This document shows positions 28,199-36,108 of a DNA stretch of 64,000 nucleotides, one piece after another; positions within the stretch are counted from its first letter, which is position 1; each line of letters opens with the position of its first letter. The DNA comes from Lachnospiraceae bacterium (GTDB lineage Bacteria > Bacillota > Clostridia > Lachnospirales > Lachnospiraceae), in contig JAAUZH010000002.1 in NCBI GenBank assembly GCA_014804675.1, positions 1 to 64,000 of the forward strand, written 5' to 3'. The position numbers and the translations under genes are program-made. The notes under the pieces were generated by a model. That model ran no database searches and was not told the origin of the DNA. It saw nothing but the letters and a program-made list of their open reading frames with translations.

Positions 28199-28228
28199 AC
28201 TATAACAATTATTGGAAGTATTTGTCAA
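28199..28228 (-). promoter_or_regulatory. sigma-A-type promoter of the RHS operon
   Basis: On the minus strand TTGACA (28228-28223), an 18-nt spacer, and TATAGT (28204-28199). The predicted start is near 28192, giving a leader of about 185 nt with the leader ORF and terminator. No competing promoter is evident between it and the first gene. Confidence 0.7.
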
Positions 28229-28264
28229 CATTTATATATAGAACTAACTTTTCATGTTTTGTTC

Positions 28265-28874
28265 CTATGGCTCACCATATGTACTATAGTCTGTGGTCAA
28301 ACCACTATTATATAAGGTTCGCCATCTGTCACTGGTGTCATCCTGATACTTAAATTCTGCCCAGCTGTGGGATACGGCAGAATTGTGCCATTGACTAAGT
28401 ATCAATTTTCCGCAATCCATGTATTGACCGTCATTTCTCCCGGGCAATCAATCCGTGAATAAATATCGTCTAAAAATAGTATGTCATAATATTCTTTATT
28501 TGCCAGACTTCCATCTTTATTCAGCAGGGCAATTCCTGCAAACAGGCTCTGGTCATCCAGAGCATTCCATATTTCAAGCGCCCCTGTAGCCTTTTGCAGC
28601 TTCCAGCTGCGGACCTCCTCTACACATTCCTTCTCATGGTTAATCTGATAAATCTTTTTTATCTGATATGTATTTTCCTCTTCTATGGTGAGCATAGCCT
28701 TCTGCCGGATTTCCGTATATTTCGGTATTTCAAATTGCATTTTCTGAAAACCGCTGGCCATCCCATCCAAAAACAGCCCTGTGGAACTTTCAGCAGGAAA
28801 AATCTCTAAATCTGACCATCCCCATAAAGCATCAAAAGAAAATCAATGGGGATTTCTTTTACTTTTCCTCTCAT
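28265..28874 (-). pseudogene. hypothetical gene with two frameshifts
   Basis: Starting at an ATG at 28874 the reading is MRGKVKEIPID, then the frame must shift by one in a T-rich stretch near 28835-28840 to continue as FSFDALWGWSDLEIF ... DGMASGFQKMQFEIP ... DNAL-type text down to TVNTWIAEN. A second shift near 28405 is needed to continue LILSQWHNSAVSHSWAEF to a TAG after YGEP. No domain is recognised. It lies 41 nt after rlmH. The protein would be about 200 aa and soluble. Either a pseudogene or a region with sequencing errors. Confidence 0.55.
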
Positions 28875-28914
28875 ATTTTTTTACCTATAAAATGGCTATA
28901 GATTTATCGTATTC

Positions 28915-29394
28915 TCATTTATGATATGGCTCCCCATTCATAATTCGATATCCTCTATAAACCTGTTCCAGTAAAATTACCCTCATAAGCTGATGGGGAA
29001 AGGTCATATCCGAAAAGCTCAGCTCATAATCCGCTCTTCCTAAAACAGAGTTATGTAAACCCAAAGAGCCTCCAATAACAAACTGCACATGGCTGTTGCC
29101 CTGAATTCCAAGCATTTCCAGTTTTTGGGACAGCTTCACCGAATCCAGCTTTTTCCCGGTAATGGAAAGAGCTATCATATAGGCATCTTCCTTTAAATGC
29201 TTTAGAATCCGTTCCCCTTCTTTTTCCTTTACCAGGCTTTCTTCCGCCATACTGGCATGTTCCTTTGTCTTTTCATCGGGAACCTCGATGATTTCCAGCC
29301 TGCAATATTTGGACAATCTTTTTTTATATTCCTCAATGGCATCCCTGAAATAGCTTTCCTTTACTTTGCCCACCGCAACAATGGTAATTTTCAT
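28915..29394 (-). CDS. rlmH: 23S rRNA pseudouridine-1915 N3-methyltransferase
   Basis: 159 aa, the standard length for the SPOUT-class RlmH family. It shows the family start [13 protein letters not shown], the SAM-binding knot segment FVIGGSLGL, and the C-terminal signature [19 protein letters not shown] followed by YRGYRI and the terminal PYHK. It methylates pseudouridine 1915 in helix 69 of 23S rRNA in assembled 70S ribosomes, using S-adenosylmethionine, as a homodimer. The gene is intact. It lies downstream of a zinc-ribbon protein gene with about 50 nt spacing. Confidence 0.97.
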   Translation of the reverse strand: MKITIVAVGKVKESYFRDAIEEYKKRLSKYCRLEIIEVPDEKTKEHASMAEESLVKEKEGERILKHLKEDAYMIALSITGKKLDSVKLSQKLEMLGIQGNSHVQFVIGGSLGLHNSVLGRADYELSFSDMTFPHQLMRVILLEQVYRGYRIMNGEPYHK

Positions 29395-29446
29395 GAAGCT
29401 CCCTTTCTCGTCCCTTTCTCATGCGCCTGTGATTCCATAACCGGAA

Positions 29447-30283
29447 TTATTCATACAGCCTTGTATAATGGTCCTCTGTCAGCTTTGCTATAAGAGCATC
29501 CTCCAAATCCGGAAAGGCCTTTTCAATTTCTGCTTCAATCCTTTCCGTAATCTCAAAATACATATCTTCCGGATTTTCATTTTCTATCTCTTTTTCATTG
29601 AAAGAAGCCTTGATTGCTTCTTTTGTAAGGGTTTTGTTTAAGTATTCTTCTACTTTCTTAATAAGTTTTTCTTCTTCCAGGATTTCCAATGACATATTCT
29701 TATATGCTTTCATGGAATACATGCCAAATCCCAGAAATACTACAAACAATGCCCCAAGCACCACGTACATCATAATTTTAGTGCTTGTGCCCAAATGTTG
29801 GAAAAGGGGCAGTATGCCAAATCCCATGCAGACCAGGCATGCAATTCCCAATGTACCTACGAAAAGTAACGTATAGGCGCTTGTTTTATATTCATCAGCC
29901 CTGTACTTTTTATCCACATAAACCGCTGCCGGCTCCTGTTTCTTTTTTTCCGGCTCCATCCTTTCCGACTGTTCCTCTTCTGCATGCTTGTCCTCATTCT
30001 TTTCTTCTTCCCTTAGGAAAATCCCCAGAACCCGCACTGCCTTCTGCCGCTCGGACTCTAAAACAGACAGCTCATATACCTGTTCTTCCTGCTCAAAGGT
30101 AATATTTCCGCTTTCAATTCCATTTTCTTTCAAAAAAGCATCGATTGTTTCCAGCTTACTTCGTTCTCCAAAATATATGGCTTTTGTTTCTTCTGCTAAT
30201 TGCTCCACCAGATCCACGTTACAATCTGCACAGCGTAAGATTCCTTCCTTATATTCATTTTTACATACCGGACACCATGGCAT
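29447..30283 (-). CDS. zinc-ribbon membrane protein, function unknown
   Basis: 278 aa from the ATG at 30283, which has a perfect AGGAGG 8 nt upstream; an in-frame start at 30310 lacks one. N-terminus MPWCPVCKNEY ... CADCNVDLV is a two-CxxC zinc ribbon. A DUF2007-like small domain follows (IDAFLKENGIESG...), then an acidic linker, two membrane helices (about residues 145-195) and a charged C-terminal domain. The arrangement resembles membrane proteins that respond to envelope or protein status, but no specific role can be read. It is separated from the upstream Dabb gene by a terminator, so it is likely transcribed on its own. Confidence 0.75.
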   Translation of the reverse strand: MPWCPVCKNEYKEGILRCADCNVDLVEQLAEETKAIYFGERSKLETIDAFLKENGIESGNITFEQEEQVYELSVLESERQKAVRVLGIFLREEEKNEDKHAEEEQSERMEPEKKKQEPAAVYVDKKYRADEYKTSAYTLLFVGTLGIACLVCMGFGILPLFQHLGTSTKIMMYVVLGALFVVFLGFGMYSMKAYKNMSLEILEEEKLIKKVEEYLNKTLTKEAIKASFNEKEIENENPEDMYFEITERIEAEIEKAFPDLEDALIAKLTEDHYTRLYE

Positions 30284-30312
30284 ACGATTTTCCTCCTTTT
30301 TCTTTCCCACAC

Positions 30313-30351
30313 AAAAAGGACTGCCTCCTATTACAGAAGCAATCCTTTTTT
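30313..30351 (-). terminator. intrinsic terminator after the nfn/Dabb genes
   Basis: On the minus strand AAAAAAGGAT-TGCTTC, loop, GAGGCA-GTCCTTTTT forms a stem that ends in a T-run. It lies immediately after the Dabb stop codon. Confidence 0.75.
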
Positions 30352-30354
30352 CTT

Positions 30355-30654
30355 TTAATCCTGATAATCAAAGCAGGCCCTGTCACATACTACGCTTCTA
30401 ATATAGGTTCCAGCCTCCACATGCTCCGGAGATATCTGGTAGGCATTCAATGCCTCCAACGTCTCAAAGCTTGAAATCAAAGCCACATCCTTATTGCTGG
30501 AAGGCAGCTCATTGATTTGCACCTGGATGGAAATAACGCCTTCCACACAGTTTCGTATGGATTCCAGTTTTTCCTTTATGTTTTTTCCTGCAATCATTCT
30601 TTCTTCTTCTGAAAGCTCTTCTTTAAAATTCCAGCACACAATATGATGTACCAT
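30355..30654 (-). CDS. Dabb family (stress-responsive alpha/beta barrel) protein
   Basis: 99 aa, typical for the Dabb domain (dimeric alpha+beta ferredoxin-like barrel). It has the characteristic N-terminal strand MVHHIVCWNFKEE, then a helix, a QVQINELPSSNKDVALISSFE strand pair and the C-terminal HVEAGTYIRSVVCDRACFDY, matching the usual HxxW..F pattern. Family members include small dimeric enzymes and stress proteins; the actual ligand is unknown. It lies 21 nt after the NfnB gene, in the same orientation, so it is probably co-transcribed with it. Confidence 0.9.
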   Translation of the reverse strand: MVHHIVCWNFKEELSEEERMIAGKNIKEKLESIRNCVEGVISIQVQINELPSSNKDVALISSFETLEALNAYQISPEHVEAGTYIRSVVCDRACFDYQD

Positions 30655-30675
30655 AAAAAGCCTCCTCCTTTGACT

Positions 30676-32061
30676 TTAGCGATTTGACAGATATTCGTGT
30701 ATGCCCTGTGCAGCAGCCTTTCCGGCGCCCATTGCAAGAATAACCGTTGCAGCGCCTGTTACCGCATCGCCACCGGCATATACACCCTCTTTTGTTGTCT
30801 TTCCATTATTGTCATCTGCTACGATACATTTCCACTTATTTACTTCCAGGCCTTTTGTAGTAGAAGAAATCAGAGGATTCGGCGAAGTACCAAGGGACAT
30901 GATGACCATATCCACATCCAGTACGAATTCAGAGCCTTCCTTTACAACCGGTCTTCTTCTGCCTGATTCATCCGGCTCTCCAAGCTCCATTTTCACGCAC
31001 TTCATTCCTTTTACCCAGCCTTTTTCATCTGCAAGAATTTCTACCGGGTTGGTCAGTAGGTCAAAAATAATGCCTTCTTCCTTTGCATGATGCACTTCTT
31101 CCACTCTGGCAGGAAGCTCTTCTTCGCTTCTTCTGTACACGATATGTACCTCAGAGCCCAAGCGCAGTGCAGTTCTTGCCGCATCCATTGCCACGTTTCC
31201 ACCGCCAATTACTGCAACCTTTTTTCCATGCATGATTGGAGTGTTGGAATTCTCATCAAAGGATTTCATCAGATTGCTTCTTGTTAAATATTCGTTAGCG
31301 GAAAATACTCCGTTTGACTGTTCTCCCGGAATTCCCATGAATTTTGGAAGTCCCGCACCGGAACCGATAAATACCGCATCAAAGCCTTCTTCATCTATCA
31401 ATTCATCAATGGTAGTAGACTTACCGATTACCACGTTTGTTTCAATCTGAACACCTAATGCTTTTACATTTTCAATTTCCGCCTTCACCACCGCTTCTTT
31501 TGGAAGACGGAATTCCGGAATACCATAAACCAAAACGCCGCCGGTTTCGTGGAGGGCTTCAAAAATGGTTACATCATAGCCAAGCTTTGCCAGATCTCCC
31601 GCACAGGTAAGTCCTGCAGGACCGGAACCGATTACCGCTACTTTTTTCCCTAATTTCTCTTTTGCACCAGCAGGTTTAATGCCATTTTCCCTTGCCCAGT
31701 CAGCTACGAAACGTTCCAGCTTACCAATGGAGATAGGATCGCCTTTGATTCCTCTGATACATTTTCCTTCGCATTGGCTTTCCTGTGGACATACACGTCC
31801 GCAGACAGCAGGAAGCGCAGAGGACTCACTGATTGTCTGATAAGCCTGCTCAATATTACCATCCTTTACTTCACTGATGAATTTGGGAATGTTGATAGAT
31901 ACCGGACATCCCTTGACACATTGGGCATTTTTACAGTTGATGCATCTTTCTGCCTCACACATTGCTTCTTCTTTATTATATCCTAAACATACTTCTTCAA
32001 AGTTCTTTGCTCTTGCTGCCGGGTCTTGTTCCCTGACAGGCACTTTCTTTAATACGTCCAT
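30676..32061 (-). CDS. nfnB: NADPH-dependent glutamate synthase small-subunit-type oxidoreductase (NfnB)
   Basis: 461 aa from the ATG at 32061 (AGGAAAGGA upstream), the expected length. The N-terminal Fe-S motif CINCKNAQCVKGCP is followed by a second cluster ligand set (CGRVCPQESQCEGKCI), an FAD-binding dinucleotide fold (GSGPAGLTCAGDLA), an NADPH-binding fold (GGGNVAMDAARTA), and a closing GGDAVTGAATVILAMGAG. Adjacent NfnA makes the pair an Nfn-type electron-bifurcating NADH-dependent ferredoxin:NADP+ oxidoreductase, or the related SudAB, rather than a true glutamate synthase; no large subunit is present. It transfers electrons from ferredoxin and NADH to NADP+. Order nfnA then nfnB, about 95 nt apart. 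Confidence 0.9.
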   Translation of the reverse strand: MDVLKKVPVREQDPAARAKNFEEVCLGYNKEEAMCEAERCINCKNAQCVKGCPVSINIPKFISEVKDGNIEQAYQTISESSALPAVCGRVCPQESQCEGKCIRGIKGDPISIGKLERFVADWARENGIKPAGAKEKLGKKVAVIGSGPAGLTCAGDLAKLGYDVTIFEALHETGGVLVYGIPEFRLPKEAVVKAEIENVKALGVQIETNVVIGKSTTIDELIDEEGFDAVFIGSGAGLPKFMGIPGEQSNGVFSANEYLTRSNLMKSFDENSNTPIMHGKKVAVIGGGNVAMDAARTALRLGSEVHIVYRRSEEELPARVEEVHHAKEEGIIFDLLTNPVEILADEKGWVKGMKCVKMELGEPDESGRRRPVVKEGSEFVLDVDMVIMSLGTSPNPLISSTTKGLEVNKWKCIVADDNNGKTTKEGVYAGGDAVTGAATVILAMGAGKAAAQGIHEYLSNR

Positions 32062-32156
32062 GTTTTCATCCTTTCCTTCCATTTCATTATGGCTGTACTT
32101 ATATAGCGTCATTATGGCATTTCTTTCTTATTTTTTCTTTTTCCATAATGCCTTTA

Positions 32157-33038
32157 TTAACTACACTGTCCGCATCCGCCGTGGTGGGTATCGCCTTCCT
32201 GTACCTTTAACAAATCCCTGCCTTCTTTTGTCTTGTACATCTGCTGACGGGTCATTGCCTGATCGAAATCTACTAAATGTCCGTCAAATTCCGGTCCGTC
32301 CACACAGGCAAATTTTACTTCTCCTCCAACCGTCAGACGGCATGCGCCGCACATACCGGTTCCGTCCACCATAATGGGGTTCATGGAAACAATGGTTGGA
32401 ATATTCAGTTCCTTAGTTGTCAGGCAGACGAATTTCATCATGATCATTGGTCCGATTGCCACACAGGTATCGTAACTCTTTCCTTCTTTTTCCACCAAAT
32501 CTTTTAAGGTCTGGGTAACCATTCCGCTTCTGCCATAAGAGCCGTCATCTGTGGTTATGTAAAGATTTCCTGCAACCTTTCCCATTGCCTCTTCATAAAT
32601 CAACAAATCCTTTGTTTTGGCGCCAATGATCACATCCGCATCCACTCCATGCTCATGCAGCCATTTTACCTGTGGATAGACAGGCGCAGTACCAAGACCG
32701 CCTGCAACAAAAATGATTTTCTTCTTTTTTAAGGATTCTATATCTTCTTCCACAAATTCGGAAGGTCTTCCCAGAGGACCTACAAAATCCTGAAAGCTGT
32801 CTCCTGCCTTCAAGCTTCTCATTTTCCAGGTTCCGGCTCCAACTGTCTGTACCACTATGGTAATGGTACCTTTTTCCCTGTCATAATCGCTGATGGTAAG
32901 GGGAATCCTTTCATCCTCTTCTCCAAGTCTTACAATGACAAACTGACCCGGTTCACAGGATTTTGCCACTCTTTTTGCTTCTACCTCAAATAAATAAATA
33001 TTCGTGGTAAGTTCTTCTGCTTTTAAAATCTGGTACAT
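32157..33038 (-). CDS. nfnA: NAD/ferredoxin reductase subunit, sulfide dehydrogenase/NfnA type
   Basis: 293 aa. It shows an FAD-binding barrel (RIPLTISDYD, residues 42-51), a nucleotide-binding half (FVAGGLGTAPVYPQ, residues 109-122), and the [2Fe-2S] cluster site GMCGACRLTVGG with a later Cys in KFACVDGPEF. The C-terminus ends HHGGCGQCS. This matches the small subunit of NfnAB and PyrK-like FNR proteins. With NfnB it couples ferredoxin and NADH oxidation to NADP+ reduction in anaerobic clostridia. Start ATG at 33038 has AGGAGG 5 nt upstream. It is the first gene of this operon and its promoter lies near two large palindromes. Confidence 0.93.
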   Translation of the reverse strand: MYQILKAEELTTNIYLFEVEAKRVAKSCEPGQFVIVRLGEEDERIPLTISDYDREKGTITIVVQTVGAGTWKMRSLKAGDSFQDFVGPLGRPSEFVEEDIESLKKKKIIFVAGGLGTAPVYPQVKWLHEHGVDADVIIGAKTKDLLIYEEAMGKVAGNLYITTDDGSYGRSGMVTQTLKDLVEKEGKSYDTCVAIGPMIMMKFVCLTTKELNIPTIVSMNPIMVDGTGMCGACRLTVGGEVKFACVDGPEFDGHLVDFDQAMTRQQMYKTKEGRDLLKVQEGDTHHGGCGQCS

Positions 33039-33206
33039 GGTACTCCTCCTAAAGATAATATAATTCGTATCTAAATGATATTTTTTCTCACACTGTAATT
33101 TACTATAAAGGAAAATGGAGAAAAAGGCAAGTGAATCTGGTATTTGTTTTTTGCAGTTTGTGGGAAAATGCTTGTAACTGGGCTTGTTGTAGGGATAAAG
33201 TGGGGG

Positions 33207-33388
33207 TGTTTGTTAGGGGGACGTGGGAGATTTCCTGGCATCTGGTAGTCTTCCGGGCACGCTCCCGCTCTGCAAAGACGCAGCGGTACTAGTGCACCAA
33301 AGTACGGTGCACAAGGACCGGCGACTTTGCCAAGGCCCTGAATACTACCAGATGCCAGGAAATCTCCCACTGTGTACCGGCAAACCGC
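33207..33388. repeat. long palindromic element, copy A
   Basis: Arms at 33224-33249 and 33344-33369 are perfectly complementary over 26 bp. Inside is a conserved core: GCACGCT..CGCTCTGCAAAG, ACGCAGCGGTACTA, an apical stem GTGCACC/GGTGCAC closing loop AAAGTAC, AAGGACCGGCGACTTTG. Flanks are G-rich ending GGACG on the left and CTGTGTACCGG on the right. No coding evidence. The 641-bp gap between nfnA and the TPR gene holds this and copy B. Confidence 0.85.
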
Positions 33389-33469
33389 AAGCTTGTCTGC
33401 TTTTTTGGCTTTGAAAGTCTTTAAGGAAGGACATCGCAAAAGCCCTCATCAAACAAGTCAGACGAACCT

Positions 33470-33650
33470 TGGCTTTCCGATGCACAGTAGGAGGCGGCAT
33501 ATGGTATAGTAGTCTTAGCGGCCTTGGCAAAGGCGCCGGTCCTTACGTACCGTACTTTGGTACGTTAGTACCGCTGCGTCTTTGCAGAGCGGAAGCGTGC
33601 CGCTAAGACTACTATACCATATGCCGCCTCCTACGTCCTCTCAACCAACA
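33470..33650. repeat. long palindromic element, copy B (opposite orientation)
   Basis: Arms 33488-33522 and 33599-33633 are perfect complements over 35 bp but unrelated in sequence to the arms of copy A. The core is the reverse complement of copy A, with apical stem ACGTACC/GGTACGT around the same AAAGTAC loop. Flanks are TGCACAG on the left and CGTCCTCTC on the right, i.e. the copy A flanks inverted. Confidence 0.85.
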
Positions 33651-33678
33651 CCCCTGTCTTATTACAATCCTCTTTTTT

Positions 33679-35151
33679 TCAAAATGCCTCCACCATATAA
33701 TACCCCATATAATTAGCAGATGTCCGGTACAGCTCCCTTGTATGTACATTGACCGCAAATACATTTCCGGATTTGGAGCGGCTGCCGCCCGGCTCCACAT
33801 AATACTCGATAATCAGATAAAATATCTGGTCATTTTCGGTAAATGCCGAATCACACACATATTCCTTTGTCCCTTCCATATTCGGCATATGTCCCTGTAT
33901 ATCCAGAATATCACCTCTTCCAATCAAAGCCTGTTTTAATATAATATAGGCCTCATCCACTGTAACAGCCGCATTCAATACCAAATGATATTCCCGTCTT
34001 GCTATTTCACTGGCAACTCCATTTTCATCGTACATGATAAACTGGAATACACTATTTCCCAAAGGCATTGGAATGGGCACCAGATAGGGGATGCTGTCCC
34101 TTGTGGGCGTGGAACCGTCCATCGTATAGAACATTTCATAGCCTTCAATCAAATCGCTGGCAATCATCCGGGGGCTTGTATATTCTCCTGAATCCACGCT
34201 GATTTCCGGTTCATCCGGAATGGAAATATCTATGGTATATTTTTTTTGGACCACATCACTGACCAGATTATATTGATTGACACAAAGTGCAGACACCTGA
34301 TATTCTCCATTTTCTAAACGTATGGGAACAGAATATATTTCACTGCTTTCCGTAGGAACGGAGCCATCCAGCGTATAATAAATGGTGCAATTACTGCCTG
34401 CCAGAAGCTTTAGGGAAACCACTGCATCATATTCCCCCTCTTCTTCACTGAACTCCGGAGTCTGTACTACATATTCCTGAAACTGCTCCACCACGGAAAA
34501 GTCCGTGCAGACCTTTAAAATCCGATTGATGTCCTCATACCTTTTTTGTTCCTCATAAATTCTAATCAGACTTTTATAAGCTTCTATGTAAGAATGATCT
34601 GCTTTCACAATTTCTTCCAGCATCTTTACGGCTTCCGCCTGCTGTTCCAGCTTCAGGTAAGCACTGGACAACAGCATTTTCGCATCCGAGGAATTGGGGG
34701 CAATTTCAATGGCTCTTTTTGCATATTTCACTGCCGTTTCATATCCTTCCGGCGAATCCATGGCATAAGCGGTTCCCGCCTTCTTTATCTGGTATTCGTA
34801 AGAATTATAATTTATGGCATATGGAATTCCAAAAATCAGGCACAAGAAAAGAAGCACTCCTCCGATTCCCAATCCGGCAAAAATAGCTTTGGCATGCTTA
34901 CTTTGGGAAATTCTGACAACAAGTCCTTTTTTTTCTGTTTTGCTATTTTGTTCCTCTTCCTGTTTTTCCTCATCTTTTTCCTGTGAACCCTCTGAGTCTT
35001 CTTCCACCCGGTCTATCAGACCGCTTAAGCTTTCCCTTATGCTTTCTTCTATTTCCGGCTCAAAAACCGGCACAAATTGCATTTCTTTTCCACAGTGTTC
35101 ACAAAAGACTTGTCCTTCCTTCATTTGTCCGCCGCAAAATGGACATTCCAT
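33679..35151 (-). CDS. zinc-ribbon, TPR and chitobiase-like domain membrane protein
   Basis: 490 aa. Residues 1-25 form a zinc ribbon (CPFCGGQ ... CEHCGKE), then an acidic linker, a single membrane helix (about residues 88-112, FAGLGIGGVLLFLCLIFGI), three to four TPR-like helices (about 125-215), and two chitobiase/beta-hexosaminidase C-terminal type modules (IYYTLDGSVPTESS, about 245-300; MFYTMDGSTPTRDS, about 330-390). A final beta domain ends YMGYYMVEAF. Likely inserts in the membrane with its beta modules outside. Function unknown. Located upstream of two palindromes and downstream of folD, same strand. Confidence 0.8.
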   Translation of the reverse strand: MECPFCGGQMKEGQVFCEHCGKEMQFVPVFEPEIEESIRESLSGLIDRVEEDSEGSQEKDEEKQEEEQNSKTEKKGLVVRISQSKHAKAIFAGLGIGGVLLFLCLIFGIPYAINYNSYEYQIKKAGTAYAMDSPEGYETAVKYAKRAIEIAPNSSDAKMLLSSAYLKLEQQAEAVKMLEEIVKADHSYIEAYKSLIRIYEEQKRYEDINRILKVCTDFSVVEQFQEYVVQTPEFSEEEGEYDAVVSLKLLAGSNCTIYYTLDGSVPTESSEIYSVPIRLENGEYQVSALCVNQYNLVSDVVQKKYTIDISIPDEPEISVDSGEYTSPRMIASDLIEGYEMFYTMDGSTPTRDSIPYLVPIPMPLGNSVFQFIMYDENGVASEIARREYHLVLNAAVTVDEAYIILKQALIGRGDILDIQGHMPNMEGTKEYVCDSAFTENDQIFYLIIEYYVEPGGSRSKSGNVFAVNVHTRELYRTSANYMGYYMVEAF

Positions 35152-35207
35152 AAAAACACCTCTGCACTCTACTATCCCGGTTTGAAAAACCAGGAACCTT
35201 CACTTTC

Positions 35208-36044
35208 TTACTGCGCACTTTCCACACAGTTGTTCATTAACATGGCAATGGTCATAGGTCCCACGCCTCCTGGTACGGGCGTAATGGCGCTGCAATGTGG
35301 AAATACCTCTTCATAATCCACATCCCCGCACAGCTTGTTATTTTCATTTCGATGGATGCCCACATCAATTACCACTGCGCCTTCCTTTACATATTCACTT
35401 GTAATCATTTTGGGCTTCCCAACTGCTACGATTAAAATATCAGCCCGTTTGCATACTTCCTTTAAATTTTGTGTTTTGGAATGGGCAATGGTAACAGTAG
35501 CGTTTTCTCTTAACATTAAAATGCCCATTGGCTTTCCTACAATATTGCTTCTGCCGATAATCACACATTCCTTCCCTGCAATTTCAATGCCGGAACGCTT
35601 TAACAGCTGTATAATGCCTGCAGGCGTACAGGAAACAAAGCCCTTTTGCCCGATACAAAGGGCGCCTACGCTTTGAGGATGGAAGCCGTCCACATCCTTA
35701 GCTGGTGAAATGGTCTTTATAATCTTATCCTCCTCAATATGCTTTGGCAGGGGAAGCTGAACTAAAATTCCATGAACATCTTCTTTTTCATTTAATTGCT
35801 GAATCAATTCCACCAGTTCCTTTTCCGAAACCGTTTCCTCTAATTCATATGCCAAAGACCGGATTCCGATAAATTCACAGGCTTTCTTTTTATTATTCAC
35901 ATACACGCTGGACGCAGGGTCCCTGCCTACCTGAATGACTGCAAGGGAAATTTCCTTTCCTTCTGCCTTAAGCTTTGCAACCTTTTCTTTTAATTCTTCT
36001 TTAATTTGCGTAGAAATCGCCTTTCCATCAATTACCTGTGCCAT
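35208..36044 (-). CDS. folD: bifunctional methylene-THF dehydrogenase/methenyl-THF cyclohydrolase
   Basis: 278 aa, standard length. Family motifs are visible: YVNNKKKAC with the catalytic Lys, VQLPLPKHI, SCTPAGIIQLL, GRSNIVGKPMG (Rossmann site), GDVDYEEV and TPVPGGVGPMT near the C-terminus. It interconverts 5,10-methylene-THF, 5,10-methenyl-THF and 10-formyl-THF with NADP(H). It sits 65 nt after fhs, so the two form a one-carbon operon as in many clostridia. Start ATG preceded by AAAGGAGAGC. Confidence 0.97.
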   Translation of the reverse strand: MAQVIDGKAISTQIKEELKEKVAKLKAEGKEISLAVIQVGRDPASSVYVNNKKKACEFIGIRSLAYELEETVSEKELVELIQQLNEKEDVHGILVQLPLPKHIEEDKIIKTISPAKDVDGFHPQSVGALCIGQKGFVSCTPAGIIQLLKRSGIEIAGKECVIIGRSNIVGKPMGILMLRENATVTIAHSKTQNLKEVCKRADILIVAVGKPKMITSEYVKEGAVVIDVGIHRNENNKLCGDVDYEEVFPHCSAITPVPGGVGPMTIAMLMNNCVESAQ

Positions 36045-36108
36045 ATTGCTCTCCTTTTCTTACTATTTGCTGCAAAATCTTTCCTTCTTTTCTCCCATTT
36101 CACTTGTA

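Noticed and set aside
27500..28205. Long plus-strand ORFs rich in Ala/Phe or Leu/Pro opposite the mini-RHS gene
   Set aside because: They are shadows of the Lys/Ala/Glu-rich coding frame and cross the promoter.
30676..32061. True glutamate synthase small subunit
   Set aside because: There is no large subunit nearby and the adjacent gene is an NfnA-type reductase, so an Nfn role fits better.
33039..33200. Riboswitch or T-box before nfnA or fhs
   Set aside because: I could not find any conserved riboswitch core or a T-box sequence; only the palindromes and AT-rich spacers are present.
33071..33530. ORFs of 60-120 codons across the palindromes
   Set aside because: They span the hairpins, read differently from each arm, and have no start signals; similar false ORFs occur at 40947-41328 and 51059-51473.
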